From NCBI GenBank assembly GCA_019428955.1, contig JAHYJF010000185.1, positions 1-7,214 on the forward strand: a stretch of 7,214 nt of DNA, read 5' to 3'. Position numbers and translations under genes: made by a program. The notes beneath the pieces are model-generated. The model saw nothing but the letters and a program-made list of their open reading frames with translations, was not told the origin of the DNA and did no database searches. Positions 1 through 6,129 of the stretch are shown in pieces. This stretch comes from Burkholderiaceae bacterium (GTDB lineage Bacteria; Pseudomonadota; Gammaproteobacteria; Burkholderiales; Burkholderiaceae_E). The stretch's first letter is position 1; every line of letters starts with the position of its first letter.

Positions 1-858
1 GGTCTGATCGAGCCGATACTCATTGGCAACCGCCGTCGCATTGACGCCGCCGCCGCAACACTCGGCGCCGGCCTGTCGCAATTCCAGCGAGTCGATGCCG
101 ACAGCGATTTCACGGCCTCGGCAACCGCGGTCCGGATGGCACGCGACGGCTCCGTGGCAGCGTTGATGAAGGGCCACCTGCATTCCGACGTGATGCTCGC
201 CGAAGTGGTGCGCCGCGATGGCGGGCTGCGCAGCGGTCGGCGGATCAGCCACGTGTTCGTGATGGACACGCCAGGGCTCGAGCATCCGCTCTTCATTTCC
301 GACGCGGCGATCAATATTGCCCCCGACCTCGCAGCCAAGGCCGACATCACCCAGAACGCGATCAACCTGGCACGGGCCTGCGGCATTGCGGTGCCAAAGG
401 TTGGGATCCTCTCGGCGATCGAGACCGTCAACCCCGCCATCCCCTCAACGATCGACGCCGCGGTGCTCGCCAAGATGGCCGAGCGCGGCCAGATCGTCGG
501 CGGCATCGTTGACGGCCCGCTCGCGATGGACAACGCGGTCAACCTCGAGGCTGCGCGCTCCAAGGGCATCCAGTCACTGGTGGCGGGGCACGCCCAGGTG
601 CTGATCGTCCCGAACATGGAAGCCGGCAACATGCTGGCCAAGGAACTCACCTTCGTGGCGAGCGCCCTGGCCGCCGGGCTGGTCCTGGGGGCGAGCGTGC
701 CCATCATCCTCACCAGCCGGGCTGACGACGCGCAGAGCCGGCTGATGTCATGCGCCCTGGCCCACCTCTATGTGCACTGGACCAAGACCGGTGTAAGTGC
801 CGTAAGAGAGCTGGTCGCGCCCGCCGAGATCCAAGACCAGGATGGCTCCGGGCGATGA
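1..858 (+). CDS. Phosphate acetyl/butyryltransferase (Ptb-like), 5' partial
   Basis: Transfers an acyl group between CoA and phosphate (acyl-CoA + Pi to acyl phosphate + CoA) in the cytoplasm. The frame is open from base 1, giving 285 visible residues and a TGA stop; the gene begins before the window. Visible blocks typical of the Pta/Ptb family are GLIEPILIGN (1-10), ALMKGHLHSD (54-63), the ADITQNAI segment, GGIVDGPLAMDNAV, and near the C-terminus VPNMEAGNMLAKEL followed by a GASVPIILTSRADD block. The sequence resembles the short Ptb-type enzymes and the C-terminal half of proteins annotated as bifunctional enoyl-CoA hydratase/phosphate acetyltransferase. Whether a MaoC-like N-terminal half is present cannot be seen. 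It overlaps the kinase gene by 4 bases, so the two are probably cotranscribed and translationally coupled. Acyl chain preference (acetyl, propionyl, butyryl) cannot be read from the sequence. Confidence 0.93.
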   Translation, partial: GLIEPILIGNRRRIDAAAATLGAGLSQFQRVDADSDFTASATAVRMARDGSVAALMKGHLHSDVMLAEVVRRDGGLRSGRRISHVFVMDTPGLEHPLFISDAAINIAPDLAAKADITQNAINLARACGIAVPKVGILSAIETVNPAIPSTIDAAVLAKMAERGQIVGGIVDGPLAMDNAVNLEAARSKGIQSLVAGHAQVLIVPNMEAGNMLAKELTFVASALAAGLVLGASVPIILTSRADDAQSRLMSCALAHLYVHWTKTGVSAVRELVAPAEIQDQDGSGR

Positions 859-2111
859 GCGAGCACCTGCTGACGCTGAACGCCGGATCGTCCTCGCTAA
901 AGTTCGCACTCTTTGAAATCGCCGCGAGCGGCAGGCCGGGGCAAAGCGGTGCCGGCCCGGCGCTGCGCCTGGCGGTGCGCGGCGGCATCGACGGGCCCGG
1001 CGGACAGGGACTGCTGCAGGTGCGCGATCGCCACGGTCGCGATATCGCCCCGCCCCGCGAACTGGGCCAAATGGCCGACACTCACGCCGCGCTCGAACAT
1101 GCGCTGGCGGCGTTGCGCGCAGCGGTGCCGGGGATGCTGATAGGTGGCGTCGGACACCGCGTCGTCCATGGTGGCGCGCAATTCAGCGCCCCGGCAGCAG
1201 TAGACGAGAACGTCCTCGCGCAACTCGACGCGCTGATATCCCTGGCGCCGCTTCACCAGCCCCACAATGTTGCCTGCATTCGGGCCGCCCGCAGCGCCTT
1301 TCCGCAAGCCGTGCAGGTGGCCTGTTTCGACACGGCCTTCCATCGCACCCATGATTTTGTCGAGGACGTCTACGCGCTGCCGCGTTCCTTCTACGACCGG
1401 GGAATTCGCCGCTACGGATTCCACGGCATTTCCTACCAGTACATCGCCTCCCAGTTGCCACTGGTTGCGCCCGTCCTTGCCAGCGGTCGCACGGTGGTAG
1501 CCCATCTGGGCAATGGCGCCTCGCTGTGCGCCCTGCGCGCCGGACGCTCGGTGAGTTCGACCATGGGATTTTCGCCGCTCGACGGCCTGCCGATGGGGAC
1601 CCGCTCCGGCAGTGTCGACCCCAGCGTGCTGCTGTGGCTGCTGCAGAACGAAGGGCTCGACGCGGCTGAGCTGGCCGATCTGCTCTATCGCGAATCCGGG
1701 TTGAAGGGGCTCTCAGGAGTGAGTGCCGACATGCGCCTGCTGCTCGCGAGCACGACGAGCGGCGCCCGTGAAGCAGTCGACTTTTTCGTCGCCCGGGTCC
1801 AGCGTGAAATCGGCGCCCTCGCAGCCGTACTTGAAGGAATCGACGGCATCGTGTTCACCGCCGGCATTGGGGAGCACGCCGCGCCGATCCGCGCACGCAT
1901 TCTCGCCGGGATGGGCTGGCTCGGGGTCGAACCAGACCGGGCTGCCAACGGCTCCTATGACGGGGCCGGACCGGCATGCCTCACCAAATCCGGCTCACGG
2001 GTGCAGGCATGGGTCATTCCGACCGACGAGGAAGGGATGATTGCCGACCATACTGCGCACTTTCTGCCCAGTTCCGGCACCGGGGAAGCGCGCCCTCCCC
2101 CGATCGCCTGA
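855..2111 (+). CDS. ackA: Acetate/propionate-type kinase (AckA family)
   Basis: Acyl phosphate + ADP to carboxylate + ATP, the substrate-level phosphorylation step following the acyltransferase encoded just upstream. The 418 residues are close to the usual 400. Family signatures are all present: LNAGSSSLKF at 8-17 (Asn9), GHRVVHGG at 100-107 (Arg102), CFDTAFH at 157-163 (Asp159), YGFHGISY at 187-194 (His190), AHLGNGAS at 216-223, PMGTRSGSVDP at 246-256 (Arg250), FTAGIGEHA at 334-342, and TDEEGMIA at 390-397 with the acidic pair that matches the catalytic Glu of the family. The catalytic Asn, Arg, Asp, His and Arg are therefore kept. I chose the ATG at 855, which shares ATGA with the upstream stop; the same frame is open further upstream, but those residues lie over the acyltransferase gene and do not match the family. 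The symbol reflects the family; propionate or butyrate could be the true substrate. Confidence 0.95.
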   Translation: MSEHLLTLNAGSSSLKFALFEIAASGRPGQSGAGPALRLAVRGGIDGPGGQGLLQVRDRHGRDIAPPRELGQMADTHAALEHALAALRAAVPGMLIGGVGHRVVHGGAQFSAPAAVDENVLAQLDALISLAPLHQPHNVACIRAARSAFPQAVQVACFDTAFHRTHDFVEDVYALPRSFYDRGIRRYGFHGISYQYIASQLPLVAPVLASGRTVVAHLGNGASLCALRAGRSVSSTMGFSPLDGLPMGTRSGSVDPSVLLWLLQNEGLDAAELADLLYRESGLKGLSGVSADMRLLLASTTSGAREAVDFFVARVQREIGALAAVLEGIDGIVFTAGIGEHAAPIRARILAGMGWLGVEPDRAANGSYDGAGPACLTKSGSRVQAWVIPTDEEGMIADHTAHFLPSSGTGEARPPPIA

Positions 2112-2162
2112 CCCGGGACCGTAATCACCGCCACCGGTAAGTATTCCCGCGACTTGCTGCCG

Positions 2163-2168
2163 TACAAT
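2163..2168 (+). promoter_or_regulatory. Possible sigma-70 -10 element (TACAAT)
   Basis: TACAAT matches the -10 consensus at five of six positions and is followed by a GC-rich stretch, in the 130-base gap between the kinase stop and the ketosynthase ATG. About 70 bases would remain as 5' leader. No good TTGACA-like element is visible 16-18 bases upstream (the sequence there is near AGTATT), so this is a weak call. If real, the ketosynthase and panC could be transcribed independently of the two upstream genes. Confidence 0.35.
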
Positions 2169-2225
2169 GGGCGCCCATGCCAGCGTCGGGACGCTTGGAA
2201 GCCCGGCAGCGGCGCCTGCATTCCC

Positions 2226-2230
2226 GGGAG
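2226..2230 (+). promoter_or_regulatory. Ribosome binding site for the ketosynthase gene
   Basis: GGGAG lies 11 bases before the ATG at 2242. It supports that start over the in-frame ATG at 2167, which would add 25 residues rich in Ala, Gly and Pro and which overlaps the possible -10 hexamer. Confidence 0.5.
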
Positions 2231-2241
2231 TACCGAACACC

Positions 2242-3378
2242 ATGACGCCAAATCCTGTCGTTGCAGCCATCACCGGCACCGGCCTGTGGAACGCCCCCGA
2301 GGTCATCACCAATGACGAGCTGGTGGCTTCGTTCAACGAATACGTCAGGATCCAGAACGAGCGCAATTCCGCTGCCATCGCCAGCGGCGCCGCCGTCGCC
2401 CTGGAGCCCTCGAGCGTCGAGTTCATCGAGAAGGCCTCGGGAATTCGCCAGCGCTATGTCATCGATCGCCGCGGCGTGCTCGACCCCGAGCGCATGCGCC
2501 CGTACTTCGCGCCGCGCCCCAATGACCAACTGTCGCTGCAAGTCGAGATCGCCCTGGGAGCCGCGCGCGACGCGCTGGCGATGGCCCGGCGCGAGGCCGC
2601 CGACATCGATCTCGTGATCATCGCCTGCGCCAACATGCAGCGCGCCTATCCCGCAATGGCAGTCGAGCTCCAGCAGGCGCTGGGCGCTTCGGGCTATGCC
2701 TACGACATGAACGTCGCCTGTTCGTCGGCGACCTTCGGCATCGAACAGGCCGCCAACGCGATCCGCTCCGGCACCTCCCGCGCGGCGCTGGTGGTCAGTC
2801 CCGAAATCACCTCGGCGCACCTCGACTGGCGCGACCGCGACAGCCACTTCATTTTCGGCGATGTCTGCACCGCAGTGGTGCTCGAGGACGCCGCCAGGGC
2901 GCGCGTCAGCGCGCGCTTCGACATCCTCGGCACCAAGCTCGCGACCAAGTTCTCCAACAACATCCGCAACAACGCGGGGTTCCTGGGGCGCTGCGAGGAT
3001 GTCGACCGCAACGCCCCCGACCAGCTCTTCGTGCAGGAGGGGCGCAAGGTGTTCAAGGAAGTCTGTCCGATGGTGGTCGAGCATATCGGCAGCCACCTGG
3101 CGCAATTGGGCATCGACCCGCAGTCCGTCAGGCGCTACTGGCTGCACCAGGCGAACCTGAACATGAACCTGTTCATAACTCGCAAGTTATTGGGCACCAA
3201 TCCCGGTCGGGAACGCGCCCCGGTGATTCTCGACGAATACGCCAACACCGCGTCGGCGGGATCGATCATTGCATTCCACCGTCACGGCGAGGGCCTCACG
3301 GCCGGCGACATCGGGGTGATCTGCTCGTTTGGCGCCGGCTACTCGATCGGCTGCGTGGTGGTGCAGCGGGTGCAATGA
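2242..3378 (+). CDS. Beta-ketoacyl-ACP synthase III-like protein (FabH/KASIII superfamily)
   Basis: A thiolase-fold condensing enzyme expected to join an acyl-CoA primer to malonyl-ACP in the cytoplasm. The full catalytic triad of KASIII is visible: Cys160 in NVACSSATFG (157-166), His302 in LHQANLNMN (301-309) and Asn335 in EYANTASAGS (332-341). The glycine-rich C-terminal motif CSFGAGYSIG is at 361-370. At 378 residues it is longer than E. coli FabH (about 317), with extra sequence around residues 30-65. In length and layout it resembles the long FabH-like proteins of Pseudomonas (PA3286 type), reported to prime fatty acid synthesis with medium-chain acyl-CoA from beta-oxidation; that parallel is from memory and the substrate is inference. 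It is followed after 45 bases by panC on the same strand, probably in one transcript. It could instead serve a specialised lipid or polyketide route, but no ACP or other pathway gene is adjacent. Confidence 0.88.
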   Translation: MTPNPVVAAITGTGLWNAPEVITNDELVASFNEYVRIQNERNSAAIASGAAVALEPSSVEFIEKASGIRQRYVIDRRGVLDPERMRPYFAPRPNDQLSLQVEIALGAARDALAMARREAADIDLVIIACANMQRAYPAMAVELQQALGASGYAYDMNVACSSATFGIEQAANAIRSGTSRAALVVSPEITSAHLDWRDRDSHFIFGDVCTAVVLEDAARARVSARFDILGTKLATKFSNNIRNNAGFLGRCEDVDRNAPDQLFVQEGRKVFKEVCPMVVEHIGSHLAQLGIDPQSVRRYWLHQANLNMNLFITRKLLGTNPGRERAPVILDEYANTASAGSIIAFHRHGEGLTAGDIGVICSFGAGYSIGCVVVQRVQ

Positions 3379-3410
3379 GCGCGCTCGCGGCTGCCGACGC
3401 TCCCCACACC

Positions 3411-3415
3411 GGGAG
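3411..3415 (+). promoter_or_regulatory. Ribosome binding site fixing the TTG start of panC
   Basis: GGGAG lies 8 bases before the TTG at 3424, an ideal distance. No ATG or GTG occurs in frame between the ketosynthase stop and this TTG, and the product from TTG begins at the normal PanC N-terminus. Confidence 0.65.
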
Positions 3416-3423
3416 TATTTGAC

Positions 3424-4278
3424 TTGCGCGTTGTCCGTTCCATCGCCGAACTGCGTCTCGCACTCGCCGGGACTGCGCGGGTATCCTTCGTGCCGACCAT
3501 GGGCAACCTGCACGACGGCCACCTGTCGCTGCTCAGTCTCGCGGCCCAGGCCGCATCCCCCGTGGTCAGCAGCATCTTCATAAATCGGCTGCAGTTCTCG
3601 CCCAGCGAAGATTTCGATACCTACCCGCGCACCTTTGAGCGCGATTGCGAACTGCTCGAAGGCGCCGGCTGCGAGCTCCTGTTCGCGCCCCCGGAGTTTG
3701 AACTCTATCCCCAGCCCCAGAGCTACACCGTGCAGCCGCCGGCTGCGCTGGCGAACATTCTCGAAGGGCAATTCCGGCCAGGATTCTTTACCGGTGTCTG
3801 CACCGTGGTCCTCAAGCTGCTTAACTGCGTCGGGCCGTGCGTTGCGGTCTTCGGCAAGAAGGACTACCAGCAGTTGCTGGTAGTCCGTGAGATGGTCCGG
3901 CAGTTGGCCCTGCTGGTGGAGATAGTTGCCGGCGAGACGACCCGCGCCGCCGATGGTCTCGCGCTGTCATCGCGCAACGGCTACCTGAACGCCGCGCAAA
4001 GAAGCGAGGCCCCGGCGCTTATCGCCGAGCTGCGGCGCATCGCGGCGGCGGTGCAGGCCGGCGCCGGCGATTGGCCGGCACTCGAGGCCGCCGCGCTGCA
4101 GACGCTGGAGCGGCGCGGCTGGCGCCCGAACTACGTGGCGATTCGCCGCCAGACCGATCTCGGTATTCCCCACGCGCCGGGCAAGATTTCTGGCAAGGAA
4201 CCGCTGGTGGTGCTCGGTGCGGCCACGCTCGGAGCCACCCGGCTGATCGACAACCTTGAAATCCCGACCGGTGCCTAA
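3424..4278 (+). CDS. panC: Pantothenate synthetase (pantoate--beta-alanine ligase)
   Basis: Joins pantoate and beta-alanine with ATP to make pantothenate, the precursor of CoA; cytoplasmic. The 284 residues match the usual length. Motifs in order: VPTMGNLHDGH at 23-33, holding the two His of the HIGH-like ATP site (His30, His33); SIFINRLQF at 50-58; EDFDTYPRT at 62-70; LEGQFRPGFFTGV at 113-125; VFGKKDYQQL at 142-151; DGLALSSRNGYL at 177-188; and the C-terminal ATRLIDN block at 271-277. The start is TTG. One residue is unusual: the IFVNPxQF motif normally carries Pro after Asn54, and here it is Arg55; the rest of the substrate-binding motifs look intact, so I expect an active enzyme. panB and panD are not adjacent. 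It lies 45 bases after the ketosynthase gene and converges on the DUF167 gene with a 15-base gap. Confidence 0.97.
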   Translation: MRVVRSIAELRLALAGTARVSFVPTMGNLHDGHLSLLSLAAQAASPVVSSIFINRLQFSPSEDFDTYPRTFERDCELLEGAGCELLFAPPEFELYPQPQSYTVQPPAALANILEGQFRPGFFTGVCTVVLKLLNCVGPCVAVFGKKDYQQLLVVREMVRQLALLVEIVAGETTRAADGLALSSRNGYLNAAQRSEAPALIAELRRIAAAVQAGAGDWPALEAAALQTLERRGWRPNYVAIRRQTDLGIPHAPGKISGKEPLVVLGAATLGATRLIDNLEIPTGA

Positions 4279-4293
4279 GTCACTGCCTGGCGT

Positions 4294-4653
4294 TCATTTC
4301 CCGAGCTTGAAGGCTCGCGGGAATTTGGTCGGGTTGGCAATACGCAGCTGCTTGTTGACGCTCATGCGTCCGAACACCACTTCGACGTCGCTGACCCTGA
4401 CGCCGAACTCCCTGGCCAGGAACTTCACCATATGATCGGTGGCCTTGCCACCCACCGGATCGGCGGTCACCGACACCTTCAGTTGTTTGTCCTTGGGCTT
4501 GCCGATCTTGTCCATGCGCGCCGACGGGGTGCCGAGGATATTGACGATCAGGACGTCGCCCTCCCAGTGGTAGAAGCGCCCATCCTGGCGCCCTGCGGCG
4601 GCGGCACCGCTCGACAGCTCCTGCGCGGTGGTTGTCTTCTTGGCCCTGGCCAT
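4294..4653 (-). CDS. DUF167 / UPF0235 (YggU-like) protein
   Basis: A small conserved protein of unknown biochemical function. The core from about residue 40 to 112 aligns by eye with E. coli YggU: a basic strand ending in KQLKVSVTADPVGGKA (56-71), then HMVKFLAREFGV (74-85) and the C-terminal block KQLRIANPTKFP (101-112). E. coli YggU is about 96 residues; this protein has 119, the difference being an N-terminal tail rich in Lys, Thr and Ala (1-25) that is probably disordered. The ATG start is preceded by a GGGGAA stretch at close spacing, so the start is plausible but not certain. In many proteobacteria the family member sits next to yggT; no yggT is seen here. It converges on panC and is transcribed toward it. 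Confidence 0.88.
   Translation of the reverse strand: MARAKKTTTAQELSSGAAAAGRQDGRFYHWEGDVLIVNILGTPSARMDKIGKPKDKQLKVSVTADPVGGKATDHMVKFLAREFGVRVSDVEVVFGRMSVNKQLRIANPTKFPRAFKLGK
4298..4323 (+). terminator. Weak hairpin at the convergent panC / DUF167 junction
   Basis: The arms TTCCC+GAGC and GCTC+GGGAA form a 9-pair stem with a two-base bulge and a six-base loop. On the plus strand TTT follows directly, which could serve as a poor rho-independent terminator for panC. The hairpin lies inside the last codons of the minus-strand gene, so it may be coincidental. Confidence 0.3.
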
Positions 4654-4686
4654 CTATTCCCCGGGTTGAAGAACCAGCCGATCGCC

Positions 4687-4709
4687 CTCCGGGACACCGT
4701 ACCCGGGAG
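4687..4709. other. Imperfect hairpin upstream of the DUF167 gene
   Basis: CTCC+GGG and CCC+GGAG pair with one bulged G and an eight-base loop. There is no T-run on either side, so it does not look like a classic terminator. It lies between the tandem repeat and the DUF167 start and could be in the leader of that gene or at the end of the unassigned minus-strand frame upstream. Confidence 0.25.
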
Positions 4710-4711
4710 AT

Positions 4712-4757
4712 CTGACTGAATCTACTCAATGTATCTGGCTGAATCTACTCAATGTAT
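4712..4757. repeat. Two-copy tandem direct repeat, 23-base unit
   Basis: Units at 4712-4734 and 4735-4757 differ at one base (CTGA versus CTGG at the start). The last 19 bases of each, CTGAATCTACTCAATGTAT, are identical. The repeat is AT-rich compared with its surroundings. Read on the minus strand, the copy nearer the cyclase gene contains the final codons and TAG stop of a short open frame, so it may be a local duplication of a gene end; alternatively a paired regulator site. Confidence 0.85.
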
Positions 4758-4876
4758 TCAGCGATTATGCTGTGCTCGGGCTTGATGTTGGCAATCAGCA
4801 CGCTCGGCACCGAGAGCGGCAAGGCCAGGACCGCGCCCGGCTTCACCGGGCCGCGGGCGCCGGTCACACGCGTCAA
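4745..4876 (-). other. Unassigned short open frame or 3' gene remnant
   Basis: On the minus strand the frame is open from about 4942 to a TAG at 4747-4745. Outside the cyclase gene it encodes some 43 residues, LTRVTGARGPVKPG followed by a hydrophobic ALPLSVPSVLIANIKPEH segment and the end SIIAEYIE. There is no ATG and no ribosome binding site; the possible starts are TTG at 4876 or GTG at 4867, both at the extreme 3' end of the cyclase gene. Third positions are GC-rich, but the opposite-strand frame shares the same third positions, so this does not prove the strand. I do not recognise the family. The likeliest reading is the tail of a gene whose front was lost next to the cyclase, or chance. 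Confidence 0.3.
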
Positions 4877-4877
4877 T

Positions 4878-5939
4878 TCAAACTGTCGCAATTGGAGTCG
4901 CCGGAGACCCGATGGCCCCCGGCAAACGCAGCGGGGGCGCCGTCAACAGGAAACGGTTGCGCTGGTGCGCATGCAGCCATTCGGCCAGGGGTGTCAGGTG
5001 CCAGAGCTCACCCAGGTGCACTCCCAGCTTGAACAGGCAATGCTCGTGCAGCGGCAAGGCGGCGCAGGGCGCCGGGTGGCTGCTGGCAGGATAGGCCTCG
5101 ACCGCATAGTTGTCGGCGATCAGCGCTGCCAGTCCGGAGTCGCTGATCCATTGCAGCAGCCGAGCGTCGCGCCCGTCCAGAACCGCGCAACTGTTCTCCA
5201 GCGCATGGACGTTAGGCGAGCGGTTCATCGCGAGGACCATGGCGGCAAAACCGGTGTGCAGGCACACCATGTCGCCGCTCTCCACTGCGATGCGATCTGA
5301 TTCCAGCACCTGCATCAGCATTTCGTAGCCGACCAGCGTACGCTGCCCGCCGAAGTGACGATGCAGGTCGATCATCACGGCGCGGCCCTGCACGCAGCGC
5401 TCAGCCATCTTCTCGATGCCGAGCGCCTTGGCCCCCGAACTCGAGTGCCGGCCGATCGCGTTGTTGTCGAACACGCCACCGTCGGCGCCATCATGCGGAC
5501 CAATCACGTCGATGCCGGCACGATAGCCGTTGTAGTAGACGGCCTCGGGCACCCCGTCGCCGTCGGCGTCAAACATCTGGCCAATGTGAGCCAGCCCGTC
5601 CCATTGGGTCGAATACTGCAGATGCAATACCGCCAGATCGTCGCTGACCACATCGGTGCAATCGGGGTTATCGCGTTCCAGCGGGTAGTTCAGATTGGGT
5701 TGGCCATCACGCAGCGTGGGCCGCAGCACGGGCGGCATGCGGCGCGGATTGAGCAGATTGCCGCCGGGGTAGTCGAGCGGCAGGCTCAGGCAGAAACTCA
5801 AGCCCTCACGCGCTTCGGCCATGCCCTGGCGCACCTTCTCCGGGGTCAGCAGGTTCATCCGGCCGCATTGGTCATCAGGGCCGAAATCGCCCCAGTTCGA
5901 ACCGGGCGGACGATACTGCCATCGCTTGTTGCTTGTCAT
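4878..5939 (-). CDS. Cyclase family protein (PF04199, kynurenine-formamidase-like metal hydrolase)
   Basis: A cytoplasmic protein of 353 residues with no signal peptide. The N-terminus WGDFGPDDQCGRMNLLTPEKV (16-36) is characteristic of a proteobacterial branch of the cyclase family. The metal-site region reads His106 in LAVLHLQYS, then TQWDGLAH at 111-118, giving Asp114 and His118; this branch has TQWD where kynurenine formamidases have GTHxD. Later blocks are VYYNGYRAGIDVIG (134-147), a SGDMVCLHTG strand-turn (221-230) and the family ending GAIGSPATPIA (341-351). Known relatives hydrolyse amides or lactone-like rings, including N-formylkynurenine; the substrate here is unknown and no tryptophan or aromatic pathway gene is adjacent. 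The ATG at 5939 was chosen over one 16 codons upstream because of its strong AGGAG site. It is divergent from the broken thioesterase gene. Confidence 0.9.
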   Translation of the reverse strand: MTSNKRWQYRPPGSNWGDFGPDDQCGRMNLLTPEKVRQGMAEAREGLSFCLSLPLDYPGGNLLNPRRMPPVLRPTLRDGQPNLNYPLERDNPDCTDVVSDDLAVLHLQYSTQWDGLAHIGQMFDADGDGVPEAVYYNGYRAGIDVIGPHDGADGGVFDNNAIGRHSSSGAKALGIEKMAERCVQGRAVMIDLHRHFGGQRTLVGYEMLMQVLESDRIAVESGDMVCLHTGFAAMVLAMNRSPNVHALENSCAVLDGRDARLLQWISDSGLAALIADNYAVEAYPASSHPAPCAALPLHEHCLFKLGVHLGELWHLTPLAEWLHAHQRNRFLLTAPPLRLPGAIGSPATPIATV

Positions 5940-5947
5940 CCTGATCA

Positions 5948-5952
5948 CTCCT
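5948..5952 (-). promoter_or_regulatory. Ribosome binding site of the cyclase gene
   Basis: AGGAG on the minus strand, 8 bases before the ATG at 5939. It decides the start against the in-frame ATG at 5987, which would add 16 basic residues absent from the family's usual N-terminus. Confidence 0.75.
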
Positions 5953-6038
5953 GTGATGGTTGATCCGCGGCGGGTCAATCTTGCCACAACCGGCGCTCGA
6001 ACTCTGCCTTTTGTGATCTACCTTCCGGCACATAGTCA

Positions 6039-6051
6039 GGTGCCTGGCACC
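6039..6051. promoter_or_regulatory. Perfect palindrome GGTGCC-T-GGCACC in the divergent intergenic region
   Basis: Six-base arms around a single T, located about 100 bases before the cyclase ATG and 79 bases before the thioesterase ATG. The position between divergent genes suits an operator. The short, GC-rich form would also suit a REP-like dispersed element; only the number of copies in the genome could separate these. The remaining bases from 5953 to 6129 show no gene. Confidence 0.4.
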
Positions 6052-6089
6052 GCGTCATCATTCGCTCCGCCAACCTCATCGCGCAGCGC

Positions 6090-6095
6090 TACAAT
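6090..6095 (+). promoter_or_regulatory. Possible -10 element (TACAAT) for the thioesterase gene
   Basis: TACAAT lies 34 bases before the ATG at 6130, a typical leader length. The -35 region at the proper distance (CCGCCA) is poor. The leader is AT-rich (ACAAAAATAATTT) with no clear Shine-Dalgarno sequence. Confidence 0.35.
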
Positions 6096-6129
6096 CAATT
6101 CGCTTCCGCGACAAAAATAATTTCAGTCC

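Noticed and set aside
750..854. Upstream extension of the kinase frame to an ATG at 750
   Set aside because: The added 35 residues are basic and unlike the family N-terminus, and they overlap the acyltransferase gene; ATG 855 begins three residues before the conserved strand.
897..1505. Minus-strand open frame of 202 codons opposite the acetate kinase gene
   Set aside because: The kinase on the plus strand has every family signature; the antisense product is low-complexity and unmatched.
2125..3147. Long minus-strand open frame (340 codons) opposite the ketosynthase gene
   Set aside because: The product is low-complexity (rich in Gly, Ala, Val, Asp, Arg) with no family features, and the opposite strand carries a complete catalytic triad. 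Long antisense frames are common in high-GC genes.
4280..4729. Minus-strand frame of 149 codons overlapping the DUF167 gene
   Set aside because: A different frame over the same bases; its product is Arg/Gln/Gly-rich and lacks any domain, while the other frame matches YggU.
4712..4757. CRISPR array
   Set aside because: The two units are directly adjacent with no spacers and there are only two of them.
4752..5300. Plus-strand open frame of 182 codons starting in the tandem repeat
   Set aside because: Most of it is antisense to the well-supported cyclase gene. The start of the product looks vaguely like a signal peptide, but there is no ribosome binding site and the rest is arginine/glutamine-rich shadow sequence.
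5355..5963. Plus-strand open frame of 202 codons opposite the cyclase gene
   Set aside because: A shadow of the cyclase codons; no recognisable motifs and no start signal.
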